Shown piece after piece: positions 15,724 through 25,835 of a DNA stretch of 64,000 nucleotides. Both the position numbers and the translations under genes were made by a program. The first letter of the stretch is position 1; every line of letters begins with the position of its first letter. Source of the stretch: Hirudinaria manillensis (taxonomy: Eukaryota; Annelida; Clitellata; Hirudinida; Hirudinidae); contig CM067535.1 in assembly GCA_034509925.1 (NCBI GenBank), positions 1,742,501-1,806,500 of the forward strand. Reading direction: 5' to 3'. The notes beneath the pieces were generated by a model that saw only the letters and a program-made list of their open reading frames with translations, ran no database searches and was not told where the DNA came from.

Positions 15724-16234
15724 TCCGATATGGTTTGCGAATCCCATAAATTAACACGTCGCCGCTGAGAACTTGCAACCACAAGGGATCGTTTCTGTCA
15801 GATGTCAGCTGCTTAAACCGTTCCATAAATACTCTGGCACAGTCCCAGTCTGACCATCTGATCTTCAGAGCTCTTTTGCTGCCTCTTCCTTCATTCAATA
15901 GATGTAAGCCTTCGTTTTCTATCTGTCTGTAATCAGTCGAATATGTGACAGGTTCTGCCCAGAGAGTCAGCCCAGTGTCTCGTTGGGCTATGACAATCGT
16001 TAGTTTCCTTGGCTTTCTTTTATCATTTCCCACGTTGAAAACAAGAACAGGCACTCCGACCCAAACCTGCACCCAACGGCACCCACTTTCGTAATACAAG
16101 CAGTCACCACCTCTCATGCTGGCCAATACGTCCACCACGCAACCTGCAGCGTAAGTCTGGCAGCCCAAACTGGAGTAGAAGAAGTCAATCCTCTCTGTTT
16201 CGTCTTGAGAAAGAATGAGCGATTGTGGTTGATC
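15724..16234 (-). pseudogene. third, internally deleted copy of the 493-aa gene and HECT flank
   Basis: On the minus strand, 16234-15773 is nearly identical to the middle of the 493-residue gene (30530-30070), from about QPQSLILSQ to NDPLWLQ, with a few replacements (for example YAAGC for YVAGC, YYESG for YSETG). It is then joined directly to 15777-15724, which matches sequence upstream of the HECT genes (22869-22923 and 29145-29199). Everything between these two pieces in the complete locus is missing. The junction shares the 5 bases CTTGC with both parents. The frame continues across the joint for 22 foreign residues to a stop near 15704. A possible acceptor (TTGTTCAG) precedes the piece at 16234, so it could be spliced as an exon, but no upstream partner is evident. 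I call it a pseudogene fragment. Confidence 0.75.
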
Positions 16235-16460
16235 TGAACAATGAAAACAAACACAAAAAAACATGGAATGATAGATTTATTTATATAAATGAACACTAAA
16301 TAACTGAATGAACACTTAACTAAGGTGAAAAAAAAATAATAATAATAAAAATTATGATAATAAGATTCAAACACAAACCAGAAATTGAACAAGTGCATTC
16401 TATTCCAATGTTGTATAGTAACAGAGTTTAGGACAATCCATCGCAAACACAATCCAGCAA

Positions 16461-17318
16461 TTAAACTGGCGTTCCGTACTCTACTTCAAGAGTTGGTCGT
16501 ACATGTCGATTCCACACATACTGGATTCTAAAGGCTGCCGGATAAACGAAAAGGACAAAAGGGAGATGCAGAACACGTATAACACACAAGAGAAAGAGCC
16601 TAACCCCCCCGACAGTAAGCCACATAAAAATTGAATCAAACATATCACCAAGCATTGCACGGAGAACATATCTCATTCCATCCGATATTTCGGTGCCTTG
16701 GCTTAGAACAAATGCGTAATCGTTCGCATACAATTCACGAGCATATCTTTCATCATCACATCTCAATCTATTTAAGAACCATCCTCTGTATATATTCAGT
16801 ATTAACCTAACGACATATGGTTCAAGGCTATTATGAATTCTTGAAATTATCACATGAAAGAAGCAATCTGAGAAGAAACGAATTGGGATGCATATCTGAT
16901 CTTTGTGAGCTGAGAGCCAGCTCGTGACTCTGGTGATCAAAAGGTTTGTGTGGCGGACGTACAAGTCTGTGTAGTCGGGCTCCCGGGAGGCAGGTGGACG
17001 AGGTTGTCTCGAAAGAGCACTTGGTTCGTTCCCATTGTGTTCCTGGTCTCCCTGTGAAGCAATGGATCTCTGGGGCCGAGCGTATGTCTGAGGCCAACTG
17101 TGTCTGTAGAACCTGTAGCTTTCTCTCTCGTGGTGAATGCGCACTCCTTCTTCATCTCTATTGAACCAACTTTCTCTGTGGTATTCTTCTTCATGGAGAG
17201 TGCGCACTCCTTCTTCATCTCTATTGAACCAACTTTCTCTGTGGTATTCTTCTTCATGGTGAGTGCGTACTCCTTGCTCGTCTTCCGCGTCCGCTGTACT
17301 TCTTCTAGTCTCGTTAGG
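16461..17318 (-). CDS. putative membrane protein exon with 21-residue tandem repeats
   Basis: The minus frame is open from a possible TTAG acceptor (exon start 17318) to a TAA at 16461, about 285 residues. There is no usable ATG near its start, so an upstream exon is expected. It begins with two perfectly phased 63-bp repeats (about 17139-17264) encoding a charged 21-residue unit, core HEEEYHRESWFNRDEEG, followed by an Arg/Ser/Pro-rich linker. A compact C-terminal half has a long hydrophobic stretch (SIFMWLTVGGVRLFLLCVIR and onward), likely one or two membrane helices. Because 63 is divisible by three, another frame starting with ATG at 17350 is also open for 137 codons through the repeats, but its composition is less protein-like. 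I do not recognise the family. Confidence 0.5.
   Translation of the reverse strand, partial: PNETRRSTADAEDEQGVRTHHEEEYHRESWFNRDEEGVRTLHEEEYHRESWFNRDEEGVRIHHERESYRFYRHSWPQTYARPQRSIASQGDQEHNGNEPSALSRQPRPPASREPDYTDLYVRHTNLLITRVTSWLSAHKDQICIPIRFFSDCFFHVIISRIHNSLEPYVVRLILNIYRGWFLNRLRCDDERYARELYANDYAFVLSQGTEISDGMRYVLRAMLGDMFDSIFMWLTVGGVRLFLLCVIRVLHLPFVLFVYPAAFRIQYVWNRHVRPTLEVEYGTPV
17139..17264. repeat. 63-bp tandem repeat (two units) in coding sequence
   Basis: Two adjacent 63-bp units differing at a single base near the end, followed by a short diverged third start at 17265. In the minus coding frame each encodes 21 residues. Confidence 0.9.
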
Positions 17319-17654
17319 CTAATCGGGCCTCCGAAAGAATCCCCTAGCATACAAGTGGGATTAATTGTAAAATATGATATCTTTTTATAGTGCTTCTAGT
17401 AATACTTGTAATTATTTGTAAGTAATGCGTTAGAAACTAAAATGTTTTTTCTACGCTTACAGTAGTACCTAAAACTACTAAAAAAAAAGGGTAAAAAATC
17501 TAGAAATTAGACGGTTTTTTACCAAAAAAAGTACCTAAAACGTTGGCGACTGTCCATGTCAAGTAAACTGCAACTTTTGCTCACGTATCAACCGGGAATT
17601 CCAATTATTTCGAAATTACGAAAAACAATTGCGTTACCATAATGATAAAAACAT

Positions 17655-17924
17655 CGGAGCAAGCATAGCTCCACCCCCGTGCATATAATTAATAAATATG
17701 GCTAATTTGTTAAATAAATTGAATGATATGTTTTAAGAATGCATAATATTTTAAAAAATACGTTAAATATTTAAAAAATACTCAGTCAAACAAAACCCTA
17801 TCCCTAACCATATCCATAACCCTAACCTTATCCCTAACCGTTTTTCATTTAAAAGGCAATTAATCTTCGTTGTTCCCACCAACAATTTAATAATGATATG
17901 GGGTTGGAGCTATGCTTGCTCCGG
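17655..17924. mobile_element. MITE-like inverted-repeat element holding telomere-like repeats
   Basis: The left end at 17655-17677 (CGGAGCAAGCATAGCTCCAC...) is repeated in inverted orientation at 17900-17924 with almost no mismatch. Weaker symmetry continues inward for about 20 more bases (ATATAATTAATAAAT against ATATCATTATTAAAT). The element is about 270 bp with no coding capacity, as in a miniature inverted-repeat element or a foldback. No clear target-site duplication was seen. Its centre holds degenerate CCCTAACC repeats. Confidence 0.6.
17795..17840. repeat. degenerate interstitial telomere-like (CCCTAA) array
   Basis: Reads ACCCTATCCCTAACC, then ATATCCATAACCCTAACC, then TTATCCCTAACCG, so at least three CCCTAACC cores at 6-bp-related spacing with interruptions. 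It resembles the general metazoan TTAGGG telomere motif on the minus strand. Confidence 0.65.
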
Positions 17925-18505
17925 TTTTGAGCGAAAATAAGGGGTGCGTATCGATCGGGTTGCAGTATTCTTCATCAAAATCCCTTAAATTCTATGTTCG
18001 ATTACGAGAGTTTTTTTTGAGCAACTTGGTTACATAACCGCATATTTGCATAAAAATACTTTGATGAATGTTTTTATTTAAAAATGAACTTGTTAATTTG
18101 TCATTCTTATTTTGTATTGTCAATCGTTCTATAAATTACTGAAGTGTCACTGAAAGAGGCCTAGTCATCCAAGCTGTAATGCAGCTACATGAGGAATTTC
18201 AAAAACAGATAAAATTGAAGAGCAAAAGATACAAAAGCAAAAACATATTAGTTCCACTCAAACGGCTGTTAAAAGAATTTATTGCTATAAACATATTCAT
18301 AGTAGACGTAGGTATTTATTTACCTTGACGGAAGTCCACCCAAAATTTACTGGCGCTTTCCTCACGTACGCACCTTTTACTCTCAAAGCGAAACAAACAA
18401 GTAGAAGATTAGGTGTACAATTTTCAAATCAAATTTTTAACGTAATTTTGATATAATGAGGTCAAACAGCTAATTTTTTGTACATATTGGAGCGGTGCAC
18501 AGAGA

Positions 18506-18733
18506 TCATCTCAATAGCTGATCCATTTGTTTGTCACGAATAATTTCTGCATTAACCATATGCAACCAAAAATCCTCCCGCTTTCGTCCAACAGGCATGG
18601 TCTGTTCCTGATTTCTATCCACGTCATCGATTTGAAATATCCATGACATCATTTTGTCGATTTTGACCAGCTGGCATGATCCTCCTCTTGGTCTCAACTC
18701 CCATTTTTTACATATTCCTATAAAGGTAGCCAA
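18506..18733 (-). CDS. 75-codon ORF downstream of HECT copy A, unknown
   Basis: An open minus-strand frame without a good initiator at its start (it would begin with TTG). It may be a terminal exon, with a possible TTTATAG acceptor just inside its left end. The peptide is Lys/Trp/Asp-rich (KKWELRPRGGSCQLVKIDKM, ending DKQMDQLLR). It is identical in amino acids to the copy B frame, and the two nucleotide differences within it are both silent, which hints at, but does not prove, constraint. No family recognised. Confidence 0.35.
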   Translation of the reverse strand: MATFIGICKKWELRPRGGSCQLVKIDKMMSWIFQIDDVDRNQEQTMPVGRKREDFWLHMVNAEIIRDKQMDQLLR

Positions 18734-19559
18734 GGCCCAAGTTGGCTGTCACATTTGTTTAATGAATATTGAATTTAATTACGCTATTTAAACTAAATTT
18801 ATGTTTACCATTTAAATAACTAAATTGTTTATTTAAGAGTAATTCTTTAATGAATTCCGGTCCAGATGTTATTGATATCTGGGTTACGATTCAAATTAAG
18901 TCAATGGACATAAAGAGCATCTCGAACGACGAATTAACTAGATTTCGAATTTCTATAGCATGCCATAGTGGATCAGTCAATTGCTCCAATTAATATCGAT
19001 TGATCGTAGATTGATATCCACCTCAATTTGGAAAAAAGGAACAGACCTCAGCATCGAAAAAGTTTGAAATACCAATGTCTTCAACCACTTTTGTATAAAC
19101 ATATATTTCAACACTTATCCAAGGGTTAACCTCTTGGTCAATCAAGCCCGTCAGTTCAGACGCGCGCAGGAATTATGTTAGGCTTGGCTAGCCATCTAAC
19201 GAGTAAAAAAAACATTATAAACAAAATGTAACTTTGGTGAGCCTAAAATTTTTGCAAAGGCGTGGCATTCGCTGGAATTTTAGTTTTTACACAGTTACCA
19301 CCCCAAGACATGAAATGAAATTAAACTCATATTGATCATAGATTTAGTATTGTTTGGCTGGTGATTGGACCCATCCTAATATACAGTGAACAATATCTTA
19401 TTAGCTATTTATTGCTATAAACGTTCATGTGTCAGACACTACTATTTATTCGAAACTAATAATTGTTTGGAAAATGTAATTTATAATGCCGTTAATATCG
19501 CACAAAATTAATGGACGCATTCATAACGATTTACTTTAGCTGTCAGTAGCAATCACTTG
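18734..19559. other. spacer downstream of HECT copy A
   Basis: AT-rich DNA, nearly identical to 25010-25835. No exon, RNA or array recognised; probably HECT 3' UTR plus spacer. Confidence 0.5.
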
Positions 19560-22433
19560 TTAGTAAAAGTTAAACTCTTTTCTTCCCTCTCTAATGGCCA
19601 GAAGAAGTTTAACTTCTAGAGCCTTTTTACAGCTGTAATTTGTAATGAATAACGTATTATGGCAGGTGAGCGATGTAGGTAAGTTATCGTCAGGATTTCC
19701 GTTAGATAATTTGCGTACGATTTTCAGCTTTGGAAAAAGGTTAGCCCAACCTCCAAGGGGCAATCTTGGACTGCCGGTAACGAATTCCAAGAAATGCCTC
19801 TGGTCGAGGGCTGATAACTGCGAAAGTACTTCAAACAAATGAATAATCACAGGCGATGTTCTGCCAAAACCTTCGAGGACACAATTACATTTCAGAATGT
19901 GAACTGTCCAGTCACATTTGGTCGGACCACAGAATATTTCACTGTATTCGTGTTGAAAGAAGTATCGCATATGTATTGGATCTAGAACTTTCGCGAATCC
20001 CTTTCTTACTTCCTTCATACTCTTCTGTGGATTATTATACAGCAACCACCAAACTAACAACTTCAGGTAATATTCGACATTATCGATGCTCAAAAATGTT
20101 TCCCTTCCTTTCTCCATCATCTCGATATCTGGTGACCCCGGAAGGGTAAAGTTCACGCAAAGGTCTTCGAAGGAACATCCATCACAATTGATTTTTGATA
20201 TGGCTTCATTCATTTTTTTTAAAGATGATGATTTATCATTCATTACGCACCATTTTTCTCTTAGGGCATCCACAAGACTTTGAACAAATTTGAATATTGA
20301 TGGATTTACATCTTTTATGTCTATGAGTGAGAGTTGCTGGGCATCAAGGTCGCCCCTGAACAAACATTTGTAGAAGGCGCACGAGAAGTTTATGTCTAAC
20401 CTGTACCGTTCTATGAGAGCTTTCGCCATTACCACGCCTATAGCATTTAGGTACGACTTTCCAACTGGATTGCGAGACAATTTTGGGGTCGGAAACAATC
20501 CAGACTGAGATGTTACATATGAAATTCCATCGATAACCTCTCCAGTCTCCCCTGACCACAATTCATGCTTAAATGCCTGGCAATCTCTAGAAAATTCCGA
20601 ATAAAACTCTTTAATTGATCCCATGGGCGCACCGAGTTCTCCAGCAAATTGAAATTGCCACGATCGATGAGACATTTCGACTTCCGAGTTCAACTTTTTT
20701 GTGAAATCATGGAGTATATTATTTCTAGGAATGACAATTTCTATGTCTGAACGGTTATAGGTACTTCGATATTCAAAGTCTATGTCTGATATTAACAGAT
20801 CACGACGGTGTTCCATCGTCAACAGAAAAGGATAACTTCGGGATAGTTCGAACACGAAATTTGGGGTCATTCCATAATGATTTATAAATCTGTTTGTTCT
20901 ACTAATTCCAAAAACTACCCTTAATACTTCACTGACGAAGCAGTCCCTATTAATTATCATCTCTGTTGATAGACTGCCGAATAATATTCCCCAGTTTTCA
21001 TTCACTTCGTAAAGGATTGACAGCAGCCTCAAAACTCTTGCCATCGGGTTTTCTCTCGTTTTATCGGATTTTGAAGGTCCAAGTACTCTGTCGAAGGAAA
21101 CCGAATTGCATAACTCCAACGTGACCTCCATTGGACTTTTTGGAGCCGGTAGATCTTCGATTTCGTAAAGGTCAAGTGGAACGTTAACGAAACCGTTTCG
21201 AATTAATAAGACGTCAAGGGTTCTGACAATCGATGTAACTAAATCTTGAAACTCTTTGGTTCCGGTTGCACTTGCATTCAGCTTTCCCTTAAAATCCGAT
21301 GTTTGTGGCAGATCAAGAATGTTTGCTACCAACTCTCTGAGATTACTGTAGTTAATTTGCATTGTCATTTGAGAAGGCCTCCAGGTGCTTATGTCTGGCA
21401 TGATAGTATTTAAAGTGGAATTAACTTTTTCAATCCTATCGTTAAATTTGCGATCGTTAATTTGATACTTATATACACTATGTTCATTCATCCAATACGT
21501 TGTCACTTCAAGATACACGTAGTGAATAACTTCAAAGCGTCCCTTTAGATGGAAATAATTCGAAATAATAGGCTTTTTATCAATCAAAAATTCACCTATC
21601 CTTTCATTTATTAAATGCTCCTTGTGGAAAACAATCAGTAATTCGAAAAATGCAAAACCCACGAAGAAATCGTCGTCTTGAAGTGTATTGGTGTCTATGA
21701 GATTCTTCGCATATTTGATAAGTTCCTCTATATTCAGTAAATTTTCTATATACTCAGCCTCACAGCGAAACCATTTTAATAGAAGGACTTTGTAAGAGGT
21801 CGGACATGGTTTCTGACAGACTCTGAAGAAATTGTACAGAGAACGCCCGATTTGATCTCTGGTTATTAATGATGATTCGGGTCCCGTGCTTAAAATTTTA
21901 TTTGAATTTTTTGTCAAATCAGGAAAATCCGAGGTCTTTGGTAATAATACGGAAAAAAGTTCAACGAGAGTTAGAGATTTATCGGTTTTGTTGGAGGAAC
22001 GATAGCTTGCCTGCTTTTCAGATTCCCTCGCCAAAATGTCAGTAAGGACATCCAAAATCCCCATTTCGACAAGTATGCCCACTTCCTGACTATAATTCTG
22101 AGTTTCAAGCATGAGTTTCAAATTCTTAGATGATTCATATATGAGCTCAGCTTCACCAGTTTTACTGTATCTTTTCAATATGTACACAATTGCGAAGAGA
22201 ATGCCACGATGCAATGGTTCGGAATTTCGAATCAACTTATTTCTTAAGTCTTGGAGGATTGCCGTCAATAAACAAACGGATGCATTGTCGATCATCACTT
22301 TTACATCAGACTCGGAACCACGAAGCTTCAATAATAAATTTTCACTAAATAATTTTGAGCTCCGGATCCAGTCTAAAAGTGCCGCCGTATAAACCAAAGC
22401 GAATCCTGCAATCCAATATTTTAATTCGGGCAT
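19560..22433 (-). CDS. HECT-domain E3 ubiquitin ligase, TRIP12/UFD4-like, intronless, copy A
   Basis: A single uninterrupted frame of 957 residues from ATG 22433 (MPELKYWIAG) to the stop at 19560. HECT ligases take ubiquitin onto a catalytic cysteine and pass it to lysines of substrates. The C-terminal third (about residues 590-957) is a HECT domain: WQFQFAGELGAPMGSIKEFY, then FVTGSPRLPLGG, then DDNLPTSLTCHNTL, with the catalytic Cys at residue 924 (codon 19662-19664), then a LLLAIREGRKEFNFY tail. The closing motifs most resemble TRIP12/UFD4. The N-terminal half is helical and Leu-rich, possibly armadillo-like, and the first 25 residues are hydrophobic, so a membrane anchor is possible. TRIP12-type genes normally have many introns; this one has none, suggesting a retrocopy origin. 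The gene is duplicated at 25836-28709. Confidence 0.9.
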   Translation of the reverse strand: MPELKYWIAGFALVYTAALLDWIRSSKLFSENLLLKLRGSESDVKVMIDNASVCLLTAILQDLRNKLIRNSEPLHRGILFAIVYILKRYSKTGEAELIYESSKNLKLMLETQNYSQEVGILVEMGILDVLTDILARESEKQASYRSSNKTDKSLTLVELFSVLLPKTSDFPDLTKNSNKILSTGPESSLITRDQIGRSLYNFFRVCQKPCPTSYKVLLLKWFRCEAEYIENLLNIEELIKYAKNLIDTNTLQDDDFFVGFAFFELLIVFHKEHLINERIGEFLIDKKPIISNYFHLKGRFEVIHYVYLEVTTYWMNEHSVYKYQINDRKFNDRIEKVNSTLNTIMPDISTWRPSQMTMQINYSNLRELVANILDLPQTSDFKGKLNASATGTKEFQDLVTSIVRTLDVLLIRNGFVNVPLDLYEIEDLPAPKSPMEVTLELCNSVSFDRVLGPSKSDKTRENPMARVLRLLSILYEVNENWGILFGSLSTEMIINRDCFVSEVLRVVFGISRTNRFINHYGMTPNFVFELSRSYPFLLTMEHRRDLLISDIDFEYRSTYNRSDIEIVIPRNNILHDFTKKLNSEVEMSHRSWQFQFAGELGAPMGSIKEFYSEFSRDCQAFKHELWSGETGEVIDGISYVTSQSGLFPTPKLSRNPVGKSYLNAIGVVMAKALIERYRLDINFSCAFYKCLFRGDLDAQQLSLIDIKDVNPSIFKFVQSLVDALREKWCVMNDKSSSLKKMNEAISKINCDGCSFEDLCVNFTLPGSPDIEMMEKGRETFLSIDNVEYYLKLLVWWLLYNNPQKSMKEVRKGFAKVLDPIHMRYFFQHEYSEIFCGPTKCDWTVHILKCNCVLEGFGRTSPVIIHLFEVLSQLSALDQRHFLEFVTGSPRLPLGGWANLFPKLKIVRKLSNGNPDDNLPTSLTCHNTLFITNYSCKKALEVKLLLAIREGRKEFNFY

Positions 22434-23446
22434 TATACGTTCACGGATTTGTACTTTGCTGTGCTTCGATGAAAGTGCAATCTCTATATTTTGTTTCGTT
22501 CGAATTCGATCAATGAATACAATTCTTGCCGAAATAAAAGATTAATTTTCAATTTATTACAATTTAACAATTTTAACAATATTGTTTTAAAAGTTTATTA
22601 TTTCCCCTGTTTATTATAAAAGTTTATTATTATTACCTTTGCCTTTATCACTCCATATTGTCCAAAACTTGGTTAAATATCATCGAGAGCCCATCCGACG
22701 TCGTTTCGTAATCACTGTCGAAAGTTAACTCGGTGCGTCGGGTTCAAACGCCCCTACTTAACCTGTCATTATCATCACGTGGATGTTTAACTCGACTCGT
22801 TGCCTTTGTCGCTCCAATCACAGACAACTACAAGCGTCGTCCAATGGCTTCGAAGATGAACAACTTTGATTCCGATATGGTTTGCGAATCCCATAAATTA
22901 ACACGTCGCCGCTGAGAACTTGCGATTTCTGTAAACAGTTTGATAATCAAAAATTGTAAAAAGCTTTGGTTGATTCGTATCCCGCCACTTAGAAGCTTCT
23001 TTGTTTCACTTCTTTTCTAATAATCAGAGGGCGGGTAACCAAAGTGTTGTTCCGTAGTTATTTGCTTATTCTTTTCCCTATCATCACAATCAAGCAAATG
23101 AAAAGGAAAGTTTAACAACTTTTCTTGGTCATTTATGCTTACATAAATGGAATTAGTGATTTCGGTTTGACAAAAAAGTTAAACATGCTTTTCGCATTCG
23201 TCGTGAAATTATGACGTGTTATCAAAATCAAACACTTTGTTCACCATATTTCACCTAACAACTATTACAAAGACCACATATTTAAATACATATAAACACA
23301 TATCTGTCAAAAAAAAAAAAAACAGAAGCCTTTTAGGAAAATTTAAATCTCAACAATTTCACCAAGCTTTAAGATGCCATGATCTATGTCGAAAATCTCA
23401 TATTGCTAGAATAATTAAAAAAAAAATTAAGCGGCAAAGTTTAGGT
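22434..23446. other. spacer upstream of HECT copy A
   Basis: Probably the HECT promoter and 5' UTR and the end of the neighbouring gene copy. It carries a 60-codon plus-strand frame (22733-22915) preserved in copy B but lacking an ATG start. The piece 22869-22923 is also found fused to a gene fragment at 15724-15777. No confident gene. Confidence 0.5.
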
Positions 23447-23932
23447 TTAATTGGTTGGGAGTCTGGGTCGAAATTCTTCATCTTGAAGAGAAGCAAACCA
23501 ACTTTTTGCCCTTAGTGGCACGGGCAGTAGACCGGCGAAAGTAGTCCTGAAGTTGACGTCCCTTGAGTCTACCCTCGTCATAACCCTGACATTGATAGGA
23601 AGGGAGATGTCTTTCTTCTCTATGTATTCTGACGGACTGAATTTATCTGATGAACTAGCTTCCAAGGGCGATAATTTTTGGCACTCTAAATTTCTGCTGA
23701 GAGATTCTCTCGTGTGTTTTTTAACGTCACGCTTTTTAAAAATTGCTCTAGATTTTTTCCTAACTATTTTTGGGCTTGAAATTCCTGATTCAGGGTGATA
23801 TTTCTTATCAATGGTGCTAGTGATGATGGTATTACCAGGGAAATTATAAACGTCAAAGTTTTGAAGCAGAACAATCGAATAAATACATAACGAAAAAGGA
23901 TTGAACATCGTGACTATCTCGCACCAAAACAT
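23447..23932 (-). pseudogene. C-terminal fragment of the 493-aa gene, copy A
   Basis: The minus frame from about 23774 to 23447 matches the last third of the 493-residue gene (PKIVRKKSRAIFKK to FRPRLPTN), with one extra Ser and few replacements. Upstream of 23774 homology stops abruptly and the frame continues into unrelated sequence with an ATG at 23932, so a chimeric 161-residue product is conceivable. The N-terminal two thirds of the gene are absent. It was most simply created when the duplication endpoint fell inside the gene. Confidence 0.75.
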
Positions 23933-24571
23933 TTCCGAAATGCTGGGCTAACTCAGAAACGCTGCCATTGTTTGTATTGTGACAGTCTTTGAGCTTATGA
24001 GTGTGTTCTCTTTCAACTTTTTAGACCTTTAACCTGACCACCCGTTTATTCCCATGATTAATCGGAAACGTCATTTAAGCAGAAATTGGTTAACAGGAAC
24101 TCCTGACAAAACACGAAGTATTTTTTACTCTTGGTTTCAATTTCTTCAAGTTAATCCGACCACAAATTACCAAACTAATCAATTATTCGGTGAATAATAC
24201 CAGCAAGTTGGTTTTTCAAAAGAATTATTTCCAACAGCTAGACGTAAGAGAAGGGAATAGCTTGGGCAAAGAGCAAGATCGAGCCATTCCACAGGCATAG
24301 CAGGATAAGTGGATATTCTTGGGATGCAGCGATATCTTTCAATATTGAAATTTCACTAATGTTATTAGATGCATTAGAAACTCAAAGATTCACATGTGAA
24401 TCAATGACCTGAAATCACAATTAGGTTCGCATTCTTAGGTGGAATGCTTTGAGCAACTAAAATTCTTGTAAAAGCGGGGCATACGCATATGCTTCATTCT
24501 AGCCGTCAGGTTGCTCTGCTTCATTCTGGTCGTCAGGCTGCTGCACATCTACTCTACTCCCTTCCGCCACC
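23933..24571. other. unique DNA between the two duplication copies
   Basis: About 800 bp (from 23775) not shared between copies. It contains a 27-bp imperfect tandem repeat pair at about 24490-24543 (TGCTTCATTCTAGCCGTCAG and TGCTTCATTCTGGTCGTCAG), close to the right copy's left boundary. No gene seen. Confidence 0.5.
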
Positions 24572-24781
24572 TTCATAGTAGACGTAGGTATTTATTTACC
24601 TTGACGGAAGTCCACCCAAAATTTACTGGCGCTTTCCTCACGTACGCACCTTTTACTCTCAAAGCGAAACAAACAAGTAGAAGATTAGGTGTACAATTTT
24701 CAAATCAAATTTTTAACGTAATTTTGATATAATGAGGTCAAACAGCTAATTGTTTGTACATATTGGAGCGGTGCACAGAGA

Positions 24782-25009
24782 TCATCTCAATAGCTGGTCC
24801 ATTTGTTTGTCACGAATAATTTCTGCATTAACCATATGCAACCAAAAATCCTCCCGCTTTCGTCCAACAGGCATGGTCTGTTCCTGATTTCTATCCACGT
24901 CATCGATTTGAAATATCCATGACATCATTTTGTCGATTTTGACCAGCTGGCATGACCCTCCTCTTGGTCTCAACTCCCATTTTTTACATATTCCTATAAA
25001 GGTAGCCAA
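24782..25009 (-). CDS. 75-codon ORF downstream of HECT copy B, unknown
   Basis: Same predicted peptide as the frame at 18506-18733; the two copies differ only at two silent positions. There is no ATG at the 5' end, so it is either a terminal exon or a fragment. Function unknown. Confidence 0.35.
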   Translation of the reverse strand: MATFIGICKKWELRPRGGSCQLVKIDKMMSWIFQIDDVDRNQEQTMPVGRKREDFWLHMVNAEIIRDKQMDQLLR

Positions 25010-25835
25010 GGCCCAAGTTGGCTGTCACATTTGTTTAATGAATATTGAATTTAATTACGCTATTTAAACTAAATTTATGTTTACTATTTAAATAACTAAA
25101 TTGTTTATTTAAGAGTAATTCTTTAATGAATTCCGGTCCAGATGTTATTGATATCTGGGTTACGATTCAAATTAAGTCAATGGACATAAAGAGCATCTCG
25201 AACGACGAATTAACTAGATTTCGAATTTCTATAGCATGCCATAGTGGATCAGTCAATTGCTCCAATTAATATCGATTGATCGTAGATTGATATCCACCTC
25301 AATTTGGAAAAAAGGAACAGACCTCAGCATCGAAAAAGTTTGAAATACCAATGTCTTCAAACACTTTTGTATAAACATATATTTCAACACTTATCCAAGG
25401 GTTAACCTCTTGGTCAATCAAGCCCGTCAGTTCAGACGCGCGCAGGAATTATGTTAGGCTTGGCTAGCCATCTAACGAGTAAAAAAAACATTATAAACAA
25501 AATGTAACTTTGGTGAGCCTAAAATTTTTGCAAAGGCGTGGCATTCGCTGGAATTTTAGTTTTTACACAGTTACCACCCCAAGACATGAAATGAAATTAA
25601 ACTCATATTGATCATAGATTTAGTATTGTTTGGCTGGTGATTGGACCCATCCTAATATACAGTGAACAATATCTTATTAGCTATTTATTGCTATAAACGT
25701 TCATGTGTCAGACACTACTATTTATTCGAAACAAATAATTGTTTGGAAAATGTAATTTATAATGCCGTTAATATCGCACAAAATTAATGGACGTATTCAT
25801 AACGATTTACTTTAGCTGTCAGTAGCAATCACTTG
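25010..25835. other. spacer downstream of HECT copy B
   Basis: Near-identical to 18734-19559. I see only a handful of substitutions and no feature of its own. Confidence 0.5.

Larger units (their letters stand above)
18296..23774 (-). repeat. left copy (A) of a 5.48-kb tandem duplication
   Basis: This segment aligns to 24572-30046 with a nearly constant offset of 6276 bases, falling to 6272 at the right end through small indels. It contains a 75-codon ORF, the HECT gene, the spacer upstream of HECT, and the last third of the 493-residue gene. The left boundary lies where TTCATAGTAGACG begins in both copies. The right boundary is after TTTTTGGG, where copy A departs into unrelated DNA and copy B continues the gene. 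By eye the spacers differ at roughly 0.5-1% of positions. Confidence 0.95.

Noticed and set aside
22733-22915. 60-codon plus-strand frame preserved in both duplication copies
   Set aside because: No ATG start; identity is explained by the recent duplication alone.
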